In this document: positions 37,494-46,744 of the stretch, piece after piece | Numbering within the stretch: the first letter of the stretch is position 1 | How the letters are laid out: every line of letters starts with the position of its first letter | From: Sphingopyxis microcysteis | GTDB taxonomy: Bacteria; Pseudomonadota; Alphaproteobacteria; Sphingomonadales; Sphingomonadaceae | Assembly: GCF_012274265.1 (NCBI RefSeq) | Contig: NZ_JAANYY010000002.1 | Coordinates: 1,116,001-1,180,000 of the forward strand | Direction of reading: 5' to 3' | DNA: 64,000 bases | The notes under the pieces: generated by a model | Seen by the model: only the letters and a program-made list of their open reading frames with translations | Databases searched by the model: none | What the model was told of the DNA's origin: nothing | Position numbers and translations under genes: made by a program

Positions 37494-38276
37494 ATGACCC
37501 AAGACGATCTCATCATCGCCGACCCCAAGATGCGGGCGCAGGGCGTCAACGTCTTTTATGGCGACAAGCAGGCAATCAACGACGTGTCGATCGACGTCGG
37601 CACCGACCTGGTTACCGCCTTCATCGGCCCGTCGGGCTGCGGCAAGTCGACCTTTTTGCGGTCGCTCAACCGGATGAACGATACCGTCGCGAGCGCGAAG
37701 GTGACGGGGCGGATCGAGCTCGACGGCGAAGACATCTACGCGCCGTCGATGGACGTCGTGCAGCTGCGCGCGCGCGTTGGCATGGTGTTCCAGAAGCCCA
37801 ACCCCTTCCCCAAGTCGATCTATGACAATGTCGGTTACGGCCCGCGCATCCACGGGCTGGCGCCGTCGAAGGCCGATCTCGACGTGATCGTCGAGCGCGC
37901 GCTGGTCCGCGCCGGGCTGTGGGACGAGGTCAAGGACCGCCTGCTCGAAAGCGGCACAGCGCTGTCGGGCGGCCAGCAGCAGCGCCTGTGCATCGCGCGC
38001 GCCATCGCGGTCGACCCCGAAGTCATTTTGATGGACGAGCCCTGCTCGGCGCTCGACCCGATCGCGACCGCCAAGATCGAGGAGCTGATCCACGAACTGC
38101 GCGGCAAATATGCGATCGTGATCGTCACCCACAATATGCAGCAGGCGGCCCGCGTGTCGCAGCGCACCGCCTTTTTCCACCTCGGGACGCTGGTCGAATA
38201 TGGCAAGACCACCGACATCTTCACCAACCCGAAGCAGGAACGCACCAAGGACTATATCACCGGCCGCTACGGCTGA
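37494..38276 (+). CDS. pstB: phosphate ABC transporter ATP-binding protein
   Basis: This 260-residue ATPase energises Pst uptake. It has Walker [10 protein letters not shown], signature [15 protein letters not shown], Walker [14 protein letters not shown] and switch His in [12 protein letters not shown]. It begins 5 bases after pstA, so translation is likely coupled. PstB with PhoU also transmits phosphate sufficiency to the Pho kinase. Confidence 0.98.
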   Translation: MTQDDLIIADPKMRAQGVNVFYGDKQAINDVSIDVGTDLVTAFIGPSGCGKSTFLRSLNRMNDTVASAKVTGRIELDGEDIYAPSMDVVQLRARVGMVFQKPNPFPKSIYDNVGYGPRIHGLAPSKADLDVIVERALVRAGLWDEVKDRLLESGTALSGGQQQRLCIARAIAVDPEVILMDEPCSALDPIATAKIEELIHELRGKYAIVIVTHNMQQAARVSQRTAFFHLGTLVEYGKTTDIFTNPKQERTKDYITGRYG

Positions 38277-38301
38277 TCCGTAGCGCAACAGGACAAGATT
38301 G

Positions 38302-39021
38302 ATGGCACTTACGAACGATCATACGGTCAAAGCCTTCGACGAAGACCTCAACCGCCTGCGCGGTTTGATCAGCGAGATGGGCGGCCGCGCCGAACAGGCG
38401 CTGCTCCAGGCGATGACCGCGCTGAAACAGGGCGACCTCGACCTCGCCGCGCAGGTGGTGCGCGATGACAAGAAGATCGACGCGCTGGAGGCCGAAGTCG
38501 AGCAGCTGGCGGTCCAGACGATTGCTCTCAGGGCACCGATGGCCGACGATTTGCGCGAAATGATCGCGGCGCTGAAGATCGTGTCGGTCGTCGAACGCAT
38601 CGGCGACTATGCGAAGAATATCGCCAAGCGCGTCGCGCTGATGGATCAGACGCGCTCGATCGAGGCGATCCCGCTGCTGATGTCGATGTCGTCCAACGTC
38701 GCCGACCTGGTGCACGACGCGCTCGACAGCTTTGCGGCGCGCGATGCCGAACTGGCGGTGCGAGTGACGGTGCGCGACAAGAATGTCGACGATTTCTACA
38801 ACAGCATCTTTCGCACGCTCGTCACCTTCATGATGGAAAATCCGAAATATATTTCGGAAAGCGCGCACCTGCTGTTCGTCGCCAAGAACCTCGAGCGGAT
38901 GGGCGACCATGCGACCAACATCGCCGAGATGGTCTATTATGTCGTGACCGGCGAACATATGGAGGAGCGCGAGCGCGGCGAACAGCCCGAAGATGGCGCC
39001 GCGGAGCAGGAGCAAGGCTGA
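38302..39021 (+). CDS. phoU: phosphate signalling complex protein PhoU
   Basis: This 239-residue all-helical protein has two PhoU repeats, each with a metal-binding E/D pattern (DDKKIDALEAEVEQL and DKNVDDFYNSIFRTL). It links PstSCAB activity to the PhoR/PhoB pathway and represses it in high phosphate. The ATG at 38302 is preferred over the TTG three bases earlier, with AGGA upstream. Its stop overlaps the phoB start by one base. Confidence 0.96.
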   Translation: MALTNDHTVKAFDEDLNRLRGLISEMGGRAEQALLQAMTALKQGDLDLAAQVVRDDKKIDALEAEVEQLAVQTIALRAPMADDLREMIAALKIVSVVERIGDYAKNIAKRVALMDQTRSIEAIPLLMSMSSNVADLVHDALDSFAARDAELAVRVTVRDKNVDDFYNSIFRTLVTFMMENPKYISESAHLLFVAKNLERMGDHATNIAEMVYYVVTGEHMEERERGEQPEDGAAEQEQG

Positions 39022-39719
39022 TGCCGCAGCCCGACCTGCTGCTGATCGAGGATGACGAGGCGATTGCCGAGCTCATCGTCTGGCATTTCGCACGCGAGGG
39101 TTTTTCGGTCCGGCAAACACCCGACGGCGAACAGGCGCTGGTGCTGGTCGAGGAGCGTGTCCCCGACATCGTCCTGCTCGACTGGATGATCGAAAGCCTG
39201 CCCGGCATCGAGGTTTGCCGCCGCCTGCGCCGCAACCCCAAATCGGCAAATGTGCCGATCATCATGCTCACCGCGCGCGGCGAGGAAGAGGACCGCATCC
39301 GCGGCCTCGAAACCGGCGCCGACGATTATGTCACCAAACCGTTCAGCCCGCGCGAGCTGGTCGCCCGCGTGTCGGCGGTGCTCCGCCGCCTGCGCCCCGC
39401 GCTCGCGGGCGAATTGCTGACCTATGCCGACATCGAACTCGATTCGGTCGCGCACAAGGTGATCCGGAATGGTCAGACGGTGAATATGGGGCCGACCGAA
39501 TTCCGCCTGCTCCGCCATTTCATGGAGCATCCGGGCCGCGTCTTTTCGCGCGGGCAATTGCTCGACAGCGTCTGGGGCCAGGACAGCGACATCGAACTGC
39601 GCACCGTCGACGTCCACATCCGGCGGCTGCGCAAAGCGATCAACCTGCCGGGTACCAGCGACATCATCCGCACGGTGCGTTCGGCAGGTTATGCGCTGGA
39701 TGCGGGGAAGATCAGCTGA
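39021..39719 (+). CDS. phoB: phosphate regulon response regulator PhoB
   Basis: This 232-residue OmpR-type regulator has a receiver with acidic pair IEDDEAI, phospho-acceptor in VLLDWMIESLPG and Lys in VTKPFSPRELVARV. The winged-helix DNA-binding domain includes GPTEFRLLRHFMEHPGRVFS and the recognition-helix region DIELRTVDVHIRRLRKAI. It is last in the pst operon, coupled to phoU by TGATG. Its kinase PhoR is not present in the window. Confidence 0.96.
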   Translation: MPQPDLLLIEDDEAIAELIVWHFAREGFSVRQTPDGEQALVLVEERVPDIVLLDWMIESLPGIEVCRRLRRNPKSANVPIIMLTARGEEEDRIRGLETGADDYVTKPFSPRELVARVSAVLRRLRPALAGELLTYADIELDSVAHKVIRNGQTVNMGPTEFRLLRHFMEHPGRVFSRGQLLDSVWGQDSDIELRTVDVHIRRLRKAINLPGTSDIIRTVRSAGYALDAGKIS

Positions 39720-39731
39720 TCCGGCCGAGCT

Positions 39732-40670
39732 TCACTGCGCCTTGGCGGGGAGCAGATATTTCAACCCGCGGGTGAACCCGCGCGGCGCAATGGTGAAATG
39801 ATCTTCGTCGTTCAGCACCTCGACCTCCATGTGCAGCGAAGGATATTTGCGCGACCGTAGCGCCTGATCCATGTTGCGGGTGTCGGTCACCATATTGACG
39901 TCCTTGGCATAGCGCGGATCGCCCGGCCGCATCTCTTCATATTCGCCGATATACATATAGACGCGGGCCGGAAGGTCGTTGTGCGTCGCGGCATAGGCCT
40001 TTTCGCGCGCCGCCATATGGTGGCGATCGTACCAGAAGGACGGGCTGCCGAGGATATAGCCGCTAAACAGACGCGGCTCGCTGAACAATATTTCCGACCC
40101 CAACAGCGCGCCATAGGAGTGGCCGAGGAACAGGCGGCGGCTTTCATCGGTCCGGTAGCGTCCCGCCACAAAAGGCAGCACCTGATCGCGGACATAGGCG
40201 GTGTAGGCGACCGACTTGCCATGCACCGCGTCCCTCGGCGCCGTGCTGGGTCCGTTCGGCGTCGGGGTGTAATCGCGCCGCCGACTTTGCGCACCTCCCT
40301 CCCCCTTCGCATAGGACAGGCCGACAAGGATGAACTCGTCGAGCGTGGCGCGTTCGATATTCAGGCGCCGTGCGATCTGCCTGATTACGGGAAAGGCATA
40401 GTCGGCGTCGGTGACGTAAAGCACGGGGTAGCGCCGCTGGGGCTGCGTGCCATAGGATTGGGGCAGCGCGACAAACAGTTGATAGTCACGGCCTGAAACC
40501 GGGTCGGGGACGTCCCAGACCTCGGTATCCGACATTTCATAAGGCCGTCCCTCGCCGCGCTGGGCGGCGACCGAGGGCGCCGCGGAAGCCGCAGCTTGCC
40601 CATTGGCCACGTCGGAACAGCTTGCCAGAACCGTGCCCGCAAGGGCGACGCACAAAAGACCTCTGATCAA
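39732..40670 (-). CDS. exported alpha/beta-hydrolase esterase (IroE/Fes-like)
   Basis: This is a 312-residue lipoprotein-type exported hydrolase (lipobox LASCSD). The serine elbow GHSYGALLGSEILF and DADYAFPVIRQIAR resemble the IroE/Fes-like esterase group (PF00756) acting on siderophore or other esters. The catalytic His lies near NDEDHFTIAPRG. It converges with phoB and is not obviously Pho-controlled. Substrate unknown. Confidence 0.85.
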   Translation of the reverse strand: MIRGLLCVALAGTVLASCSDVANGQAAASAAPSVAAQRGEGRPYEMSDTEVWDVPDPVSGRDYQLFVALPQSYGTQPQRRYPVLYVTDADYAFPVIRQIARRLNIERATLDEFILVGLSYAKGEGGAQSRRRDYTPTPNGPSTAPRDAVHGKSVAYTAYVRDQVLPFVAGRYRTDESRRLFLGHSYGALLGSEILFSEPRLFSGYILGSPSFWYDRHHMAAREKAYAATHNDLPARVYMYIGEYEEMRPGDPRYAKDVNMVTDTRNMDQALRSRKYPSLHMEVEVLNDEDHFTIAPRGFTRGLKYLLPAKAQ

Positions 40671-40942
40671 TCTCAGGCTCCATCGGAATGGTCGGACGCG
40701 CGTTGACAGGGCAGACCAACGAACGCGCTTATCGTCATGCTCATAAGCTGCCGAAATCGCGGCGGAAGGAAATTTCTGTACCGGTTCGGGTGCGACGGAG
40801 GCGGAGAGCGGAAGCTGGCTGGAAGTGGCGATCGATCACGTCGTTTGCCCGACATCGACCGGGATCCGTTCACGCACCGTGGGAAGAATGGATGCCGGAT
40901 CAAGTCCGAGATGACGAAGGTGTGGCAACGAGCGAAGTGGTA

Positions 40943-41032
40943 CGTCGCCCCCGCGAAGGCGGGGGCCGCTGTCGGTTTACGCAGCGACGCAGGACCAGGC
41001 GGGTAGCGGCCCCCGCCTTCGCGGGGGCGACG
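40943..41032. repeat. palindromic repeat, family B copy 2
   Basis: The arms are CGTCGCCCCCGCGAAGGCGG and its inverse, CGCCTTCGCGGGGGCGACG. The centre differs from the other copies. It lies between the esterase start and the end of the porin gene. Confidence 0.9.
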
Positions 41033-41076
41033 GTCTATTGGAATGTCCCCTCCCCACCTCAAAGCCGCCTTTCCGA

Positions 41077-42432
41077 TCAAAAATCGACCTGCGTCCTGAG
41101 ACCGAACGTATCCGCCGTATAGCTGCGATCCCCCGTCGCCGTCGCGACCCGCGCATTGTCGATCCACAGCTTGCCGTAGTTGGCGGTGATGCGGATATAT
41201 TCGATCGGCGCCCACACCAGCCCGATCAGCGCCGCCTGTTGCCGCCCGCCGACGATCGCGCCGTCATTGAGATCGAGATGGTCGTAGCGCGCGTTGATTT
41301 CGATTGCGCCGATGCCGCCCGCGGTGATCGGCTTCGACGGTTTCAACCGGTCGAATGCGCCGTCCTTGTAACCGCGCGCGTCGCCGGGGGTCAGCACCAT
41401 GCCGACTTCGGCATAGCCGCCAAAGAAGGTCGGGTCGGCGGCGCCGCGGCGCTTCAGCGTCTGCCAAAAGGCCTCGCCCGCCGCGTGGAACGGCCCCGCA
41501 ATCACCGCGCCCTCCAGCCCGAGCCCGCGCTCGCTGGCGACGTCGAGCAGGCCGGTGTCGGCTAGGCGGACGTCGGTGGTGTGGACGAACGGCCGCGCGC
41601 GATAGCGGACGGTCGCGGCGGGGTCGTTCGGGTCGCGCCAGTGGCCCGACGCGGCGAGATGCAGCTGGGTGCCGCCGAGTTTCGGCATGAACACCGCGCG
41701 CCCGTCGACGCCGAAGCTGTGGTTGCTGTCGGTGAGGTCAGCGGCATTGTCCCCGAACACCCCGCCCTGCAGCAGCAGCGCCTTGCCCTTATACTGCGCC
41801 GACAGGCCGACGCGGCGTTCGAAGCCGAACGCCTGCACGAACGCGGCGCGTTCCATGAAGCTGGTGAACAGGTCGCTCGTCATGTCGTCGAGCCCGTTGA
41901 ACGGTTTGACCTGACCCGCGGTGACCGTCAGCGGCCCCTTGCCATAGCTAAGATAGACGTCGGTGAGTTCGACCTCACCATTCGCGATGTCGGCTTCGAC
42001 GCGGTAGGCAAAACCGCCCGGGATCTTGCCGTCGACGCCCAGATAGACGCGGCGAAATTCGGTCGCGGTGCCGCCGCGCGCGCCGGTGACCCCGGCGGGG
42101 GTATCGACCCCGGCGAGGTCGAGCTGGACGCGCCCGCGCGGCTTGAAGCTCCAGCCGTCGGCGGTCTTGATTTCGGGAGCGCCCTTCCAGCTGATTTCCG
42201 TCGCAGGTTTTGCGGTGACCGAGGGCGGCACCGGCGTTGGCGCCGGAGCAGGCGCCGACTGCGCTGTGGCGGCATCGAGCCGCGTTTCGAGCGTCTGCAC
42301 CTGCGCCTTCAGCGCCGCCAGCTCAGCGCGCAGCTGCGCCGCTTCCTCGGCGGTCATCGCCTGCGCGCGCGCGGCCGTCGGCAGGCAGAACATCGACGTC
42401 GCCAGGAGGGCAGCGGTCAGGGCGTGGCGCAT
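41077..42432 (-). CDS. OprP/OprO-like phosphate-selective porin
   Basis: This is a 451-residue outer-membrane porin. It has a signal peptide (MRHALTAALLATSMFCLPTA to ARAQA) and a short helical coiled region EEAAQLRAELAALKAQVQTL. A beta-barrel domain of the OprP/O family (PF07396) follows, with WKGAPEIKTADGWSFKPRGR and AYRVEADIANGEVELTDVY. The C-terminus ends DTFGLRTQVDF with terminal Phe, as expected for BamA-dependent insertion. A Pho box lies upstream, so it is probably the outer-membrane partner of Pst. Confidence 0.92.
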   Translation of the reverse strand: MRHALTAALLATSMFCLPTAARAQAMTAEEAAQLRAELAALKAQVQTLETRLDAATAQSAPAPAPTPVPPSVTAKPATEISWKGAPEIKTADGWSFKPRGRVQLDLAGVDTPAGVTGARGGTATEFRRVYLGVDGKIPGGFAYRVEADIANGEVELTDVYLSYGKGPLTVTAGQVKPFNGLDDMTSDLFTSFMERAAFVQAFGFERRVGLSAQYKGKALLLQGGVFGDNAADLTDSNHSFGVDGRAVFMPKLGGTQLHLAASGHWRDPNDPAATVRYRARPFVHTTDVRLADTGLLDVASERGLGLEGAVIAGPFHAAGEAFWQTLKRRGAADPTFFGGYAEVGMVLTPGDARGYKDGAFDRLKPSKPITAGGIGAIEINARYDHLDLNDGAIVGGRQQAALIGLVWAPIEYIRITANYGKLWIDNARVATATGDRSYTADTFGLRTQVDF

Positions 42433-42477
42433 GTGGGGTTGCTCCGTTGGACAAGGTGACAATCTGGTGGCGCTGTT

Positions 42478-42517
42478 ATGACGAGTAAATGACAGACGCA
42501 CGTCATTATCGTGACAT
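42478..42517 (-). promoter_or_regulatory. four-unit Pho box of the OprP-like porin
   Basis: On the reverse strand ATGTCAC, ATGACGT, CTGTCAT and TCGTCAT occur at exact 11-base spacing (from 42517 down to 42478). The last two form a textbook PhoB box, CTGTCAT-TTAC-TCGTCAT. The arrangement duplicates that before pstS. The porin start is 45 bases further on. Confidence 0.78.
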
Positions 42518-42630
42518 TTTTGTTTCATCGGACGCTTTTCGCTCACCTCTTGCCAGCGACACGCGAACGGCTAAGGACGTGTCAGTTTTTTCGGGCAACC
42601 TTTTGCGGCGGCCCCATCCGGGAGACCATC

Positions 42631-43533
42631 ATGACGATCAAATTTGACGGACGCGTTGCCATTGTTACCGGCGCAGGCGGCGGTCTGGGCCGCGCTTATG
42701 CGCTCGAACTCGCACGGCGCGGCGCCAAGGTCGTGGTCAACGATCTGGGCGGTGCGCGCGACGGCACCGGCCATTCGGACGCCGCGCTGCAGGTGGTCGA
42801 AGAAATCCGCGCCGCGGGCGGCACCGCGATGTCCAACGGCGGCAGCGTCACCGAATATGAGCAGATGGTCGAAATGGTCGCCAAGGCGAAGGAAGCATGG
42901 GGCGGCGTCCACGTCCTGATCAACAACGCCGGCATCCTGCGCGACAAGAGCTTCGCCAAGATGGAGCCCGCCGATTTCGACCTGGTGCTGAAGGTGCATG
43001 TGTCGGGCAGCGCCAATGTCACCAAGGCGTGCTGGGACCTGATGCGCGAACAGGCCTATGGCCGCATACTGATGACCGCATCGTCGACCGGGCTGTACGG
43101 CAATTTCGGCCAGGCCAATTATGGCGCGGCGAAACTGGGCCTCGCGGGGCTGACCAAGACGCTCCACCTCGAAGGCGCGAAATATAACATCCGCTGCAAT
43201 ACGATCGCGCCGGTCGCGGGCACGCGCATGACCGAAGACATCTTCCCCGCCGAACTGTTCGAGAAGTTCACGCCCGAGAATGTTGTGCCTGCCGCGCTCT
43301 ACCTGGTCAGCGAGGACGCCCCGACCAACATGATCGTCGGCGCGGGTGCGGGCGCTTTCCACGCCGCCTATGTCACCATGACCCCCGGCGTCGCGCTCCC
43401 CGAATGCGAGCGGACCCCCGAAGGCGTCGCCGCGGCGTGGGAGAAGATCATCGACCGCAGCGGCGAGATCGTGCCGCAGTCGGGTAGCGAACAGTCGATG
43501 AATGTGATGAAGGCGTTGATGGCGCTGGGGTGA
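42631..43533 (+). CDS. SDR-family 3-hydroxyacyl-CoA dehydrogenase-like protein
   Basis: This 300-residue short-chain dehydrogenase is of the multifunctional-enzyme type 2 class. It has the cofactor site GAGGGLGRAYALELARRGAK, VVNDLGGARDG, NNAGILRDKSF, the catalytic Ser-Tyr-Lys stretch ASSTGLYGNFGQANYGAAKL, and a C-terminal extension beyond the core. Such enzymes act on 3-hydroxyacyl-CoA in beta-oxidation-like pathways. The start is at ATG 42631 (MTIKFDGRVAIVTG). The upstream gap carries the divergent porin's Pho box. Confidence 0.9.
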   Translation: MTIKFDGRVAIVTGAGGGLGRAYALELARRGAKVVVNDLGGARDGTGHSDAALQVVEEIRAAGGTAMSNGGSVTEYEQMVEMVAKAKEAWGGVHVLINNAGILRDKSFAKMEPADFDLVLKVHVSGSANVTKACWDLMREQAYGRILMTASSTGLYGNFGQANYGAAKLGLAGLTKTLHLEGAKYNIRCNTIAPVAGTRMTEDIFPAELFEKFTPENVVPAALYLVSEDAPTNMIVGAGAGAFHAAYVTMTPGVALPECERTPEGVAAAWEKIIDRSGEIVPQSGSEQSMNVMKALMALG

Positions 43534-43544
43534 GCCTCGGTCGA

Positions 43545-43679
43545 TCCTCCCTGTGGCCGAAGGCCATGGGGAGGTGGCAGCGCGAAGCGCTGACGGAGGG
43601 CGATGACGCTGGCATCGCGGCCCCTCCACCATTCGCTTCGCGAACGGTCCCCCTCCCCATGGCTTCGCCACAGGGAGGA
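43545..43679. repeat. palindromic repeat, family C copy 2
   Basis: It has the same ends and inner blocks as the copy at 12001 (TCCTCCCTGT...ACAGGGAGGA), with a slightly different stem tip (GGCCGAAGGCC). It occupies most of the 237-base gap after the SDR gene. Confidence 0.9.
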
Positions 43680-43770
43680 TAATCGGGGCGCCACACTGTG
43701 TTGACACAGCAACACGCTGCTGTCATAAAGCCAGCGGGGCAAGGGGATCGGTCTAACAAGGACGACCCCG

Positions 43771-44832
43771 ATGTATAGTGAAAGCGACCTGCAAGCTGCG
43801 GTCGATGCGAAAGTTTTGACGCCGGAGGCCGCTGCGGCGTTCCGGTCGCATATCGCGTCGGCGCGTTCGGCCCCCGCGGCGGATGAAGAATCCTTCCGCC
43901 TGATCACCGGTTTCAACGATATTTTCGTCAGCATCGCGGCGGTGATCCTGCTCGTCGCGGTCGCGTGGATCGGCCAGTCGATCCACACCGCGCTCGGCGG
44001 CGCCTTTGCCGCGCTGTCGGCATGGGTCCTCGCCGAATATTTCACCCGCAAACGCCGCATGGCGCTGCCCAGCATCGTGCTGGTGCTCGCCTTCTCCGGC
44101 GGCGTGTTCGCGACCATGGTCGGCTTTCTGTTTGAACATGGCGAAGCGATTTTCGGCAACCATCTGGGCGACACCATGGGCGCGATCCTGTTCGGATCGA
44201 TGGCGCTGGTGACCGCGGCGGCGACCTGGGCGCATTGGAAGCGCTTCATGGTGCCGATCACCGTGGCGGCCGGCACTGCCGCGCTGGCGGGGACCGCGGT
44301 GGCGCTGGTGCTGTCGATCACCGGCATGCCCGAACGCCCCGACGCGCTGGTAATGTCGCTGGTGCTGACCGCCGGGATCGGCGTGTTCGCGCTCGCCATG
44401 TGGTGGGACCGCAGCGACCGGGTGCGCCAGACGCGGCGCAGCGACGTCGCTTTCTGGCTCCACCTGCTCGCCGCGCCGATGATCGCGCATCCGATCTTCC
44501 ACCTGCTCGGCGTGACCGAGGGCAATAATATCGGCAGCGGCGCCGCGGTGATGGTCGTGGCCATCTATGTGCTGTTCGGGCTGATCGCGCTGGCGATCGA
44601 CCGCCGCGCCTTGCTGGTGTCCGCCCTCGCCTATGTGCTGTTCGCGCTGACCCAGCTGTTCCGCGAATTCGGCGCGGTCGAGCTTAACGTGGCGCTGACC
44701 GCTTTCGTCATCGGTTCGGCGCTGCTGCTGCTGTCGGCCTTCTGGCAAAATGCCCGGGCGGTCGTGGTCGGGATGCTGCCCGACAATCTGGCGAACCAGC
44801 TGCCGGCGACGACGCGGGTGGCGCAAGCCTAA
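43771..44832 (+). CDS. polytopic membrane protein (DUF2157-like)
   Basis: This 353-residue protein has an N-terminal cytoplasmic helix (MYSESDLQAAVDAKVLTPEA) followed by about ten membrane spans. The short N-terminal segment before the first span resembles the DUF2157 layout; function is unknown. It stands alone between two repeat elements. Confidence 0.72.
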   Translation: MYSESDLQAAVDAKVLTPEAAAAFRSHIASARSAPAADEESFRLITGFNDIFVSIAAVILLVAVAWIGQSIHTALGGAFAALSAWVLAEYFTRKRRMALPSIVLVLAFSGGVFATMVGFLFEHGEAIFGNHLGDTMGAILFGSMALVTAAATWAHWKRFMVPITVAAGTAALAGTAVALVLSITGMPERPDALVMSLVLTAGIGVFALAMWWDRSDRVRQTRRSDVAFWLHLLAAPMIAHPIFHLLGVTEGNNIGSGAAVMVVAIYVLFGLIALAIDRRALLVSALAYVLFALTQLFREFGAVELNVALTAFVIGSALLLLSAFWQNARAVVVGMLPDNLANQLPATTRVAQA

Positions 44833-44838
44833 TATCAT

Positions 44839-44916
44839 CGTCATCCCGGCGGAGGCCGGGATCTCGCCTTCGCGTTACGACGAGAGGTTGAGATCCCGGC
44901 CTTCGCCGGGATGACG
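44839..44916. repeat. palindromic repeat, family A copy 3
   Basis: The left arm CGTCATCCCGGCGGAGGCC and right arm GGCCTTCGCCGGGATGACG differ at one base. It is placed between the convergent DUF2157-like and DUF2794 genes, where it may terminate transcription. Confidence 0.9.
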
Positions 44917-44930
44917 GCGTGGGGGCGCCG

Positions 44931-45278
44931 TCAGTCCCCTACCAGCTTCATAAGCTTGCGTTCGACGGGGGCGAGCACATTTGCGAGCTCGTCCCCGCGC
45001 TTCAAGATCGCCCCGGCTTCGGAGACCAAGGCCCACATGCCCTGGCGGCTCCGCAAGGCGGGGCGTTTTTCGATGCGATATTCGGGGCGCTCGGCAGCGC
45101 GGCGAAAGGCCGAGAAGATCGCGGCGTCGCGGTGGAAATCCATCGCATAGTCGCGCCAATGCCCCGCCGCGACCATGCGCCCATAGAGGTCGAGGATGCG
45201 CATCAGTTCGGGGCGTTCAAAACCGGTCTGCTGCGGGATCGCCTTCGTTGCGAACGGCAGAGGCGTCACCGTTCCCAT
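44931..45278 (-). CDS. DUF2794 domain protein
   Basis: This 115-residue soluble protein contains FERPELMRILDLYGRMVAAG and WRDYAMDFHRDAAIFSAFRR, the conserved body of DUF2794, an alphaproteobacterial family of unknown function. Its start overlaps the cysE stop by one base, implying a two-gene operon. Confidence 0.85.
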   Translation of the reverse strand: MGTVTPLPFATKAIPQQTGFERPELMRILDLYGRMVAAGHWRDYAMDFHRDAAIFSAFRRAAERPEYRIEKRPALRSRQGMWALVSEAGAILKRGDELANVLAPVERKLMKLVGD

Positions 45279-45988
45279 CAGGCGCTTTTCCGGCTCCCCT
45301 TGCGCCGCGGCGCCTCGTCATCGGTCACCGCATCGCGCTCGGCAATCAGCGCCGCGAGCTGTTTCTGCATCTGCTCAAGCTGGCATTGCAGCAGTTCGAC
45401 CTTTTGCGTCGCGGGATCGAATGTCTCGTTGCAGGTGCCATAGGGCACAAATTCGCGCGCATATTCGCTGGCATCGACCAAGGTCGAGCGCGCCGGGATG
45501 CCGACCATCACCGCGCCTTCCGGCACATCCTTGGTGACGACCGCATTGGCGCCGATGCGCGCGCGCGGATTGACGGTGATCGGGCCCAGGATCTGCGCCC
45601 CCGATCCGACGATAACGTCATCGGCCAGCGTCGGGTGGCGCTTGCCCGCAATGCCATTGGCGGGATCGGTGCCGCCCAGCGTCACGCATTGATAGATGGT
45701 GACATTGTCGCCGATCTCGGCGGTTTCCCCGATCACGGTAAAGCCATGGTCGATGAACAGGTGGCGACCGATCTTGGCGCCCGGATGGATATCGATCGCG
45801 GTCATCCAGCGCGACAGGTGATTGACGAAGCGCGCGAGGAAAAACAGCCGCGCCTCGAACAGCCAGTGCGCGATGCGGTGCATGCCCACCGCGACGAGTC
45901 CCGGGTAGAGAAGAATTTCCCAACGCGACCGCGGCGCCGGATCGCGCGCCTTGATCGAATCGAGATAGGCGATCAGCCCGTTGAACAT
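45278..45988 (-). CDS. cysE: serine O-acetyltransferase (EpsC type)
   Basis: This 236-residue enzyme makes O-acetylserine for cysteine synthesis. The left-handed beta-helix is seen as hexapeptide repeats in HPGAKIGRHLFIDHGFTVIG and IGDNVTIYQCVTLGGTD, with catalytic HGFTVIGET and the late NARARIGANAVVTKDVP-type stretch. It has the shorter N-terminus of the EpsC/SrpH form. A charged C-terminal coiled region (LLQCQLEQMQKQLAALIAER) extends past the usual end. Co-transcribed with the DUF2794 gene. Confidence 0.9.
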   Translation of the reverse strand: MFNGLIAYLDSIKARDPAPRSRWEILLYPGLVAVGMHRIAHWLFEARLFFLARFVNHLSRWMTAIDIHPGAKIGRHLFIDHGFTVIGETAEIGDNVTIYQCVTLGGTDPANGIAGKRHPTLADDVIVGSGAQILGPITVNPRARIGANAVVTKDVPEGAVMVGIPARSTLVDASEYAREFVPYGTCNETFDPATQKVELLQCQLEQMQKQLAALIAERDAVTDDEAPRRKGSRKSA

Positions 45989-46072
45989 CCTTGTGTCCCC
46001 TGCGACCCTATTCTGTACCGGACAAGATAGATGTTCGTCCGGCGCATTTCCACCCCCGACGCATTTTTATCG

Positions 46073-46702
46073 TCAGCGACCGAAGAGGCCGAGCCGCAGC
46101 AGCAGCAATCCCTCGCGCCGCCAGCGCCGTTCGCCATCATGCGCGGCAATCGCGCCTGCCCAGCGGTCGAGCATCAGCAGCGCCTTGTTTCCGGTGAATA
46201 ATACGCGCGGCGGCGGGGGCAGGTTACGCGCCGCAGCAAAAAAATGCTGCGCGTCGCTCGCGCCATCTTGCAGCGCCGCGCCCCAGACTAGTCCCCAGCG
46301 CGCGCCGCCGTCTGCGGGTACGCCTGACAGCGCAAACAGCGCGCCGCCGAACGCCCTCGCCGCCGCGTCGTGCGCTGCCGCGTCGTCGGCGACCAGCATT
46401 GCTTCCGCCGCGTCGACGAGCGTATCGAGCGCGCCGCGCCCGGCCCAGCTCGCCGCGAGTTCGGCGAGCAGCGGCTCGCCCTTTGGCAACGCAGCGGGGT
46501 CATCCGCCAGCATCGCCGCCATGTCGCGCCACCAGGCGAGCTTGATCTGCCCGATCAGCGGTTCGCGCGCATCGGCGAGCAATTTGGTCAGCCGCTCGGC
46601 GAACGCCCACAGCGCCGCAATCGCGGCGCGCCGTTCGCGCGGTACGGCGACCATGATGCGCGGGTCGCGGGCGTCGGGGTAAAGATGTTCGCTGTCAGCC
46701 AT
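46073..46702 (-). CDS. squalene/phytoene synthase-family protein
   Basis: This 209-residue protein (from MADSEHLYPDARDPRI) has PLIGQIKLAWWRDM, the substrate-binding segment typical of the squalene/phytoene synthase and NDUFAF6-like fold. It lacks the pair of DxxxD motifs needed for prenyl transfer. It may be an assembly-type homologue rather than a synthase. The product is short for the family (usually about 280 residues). ATG at 46714 is an alternative start. Confidence 0.65.
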   Translation of the reverse strand: MADSEHLYPDARDPRIMVAVPRERRAAIAALWAFAERLTKLLADAREPLIGQIKLAWWRDMAAMLADDPAALPKGEPLLAELAASWAGRGALDTLVDAAEAMLVADDAAAHDAAARAFGGALFALSGVPADGGARWGLVWGAALQDGASDAQHFFAAARNLPPPPRVLFTGNKALLMLDRWAGAIAAHDGERRWRREGLLLLRLGLFGR

Positions 46703-46744
46703 CATGCGGCGCAAGCGTTAGAGCAGGACGGCCAAATAAGAAAC

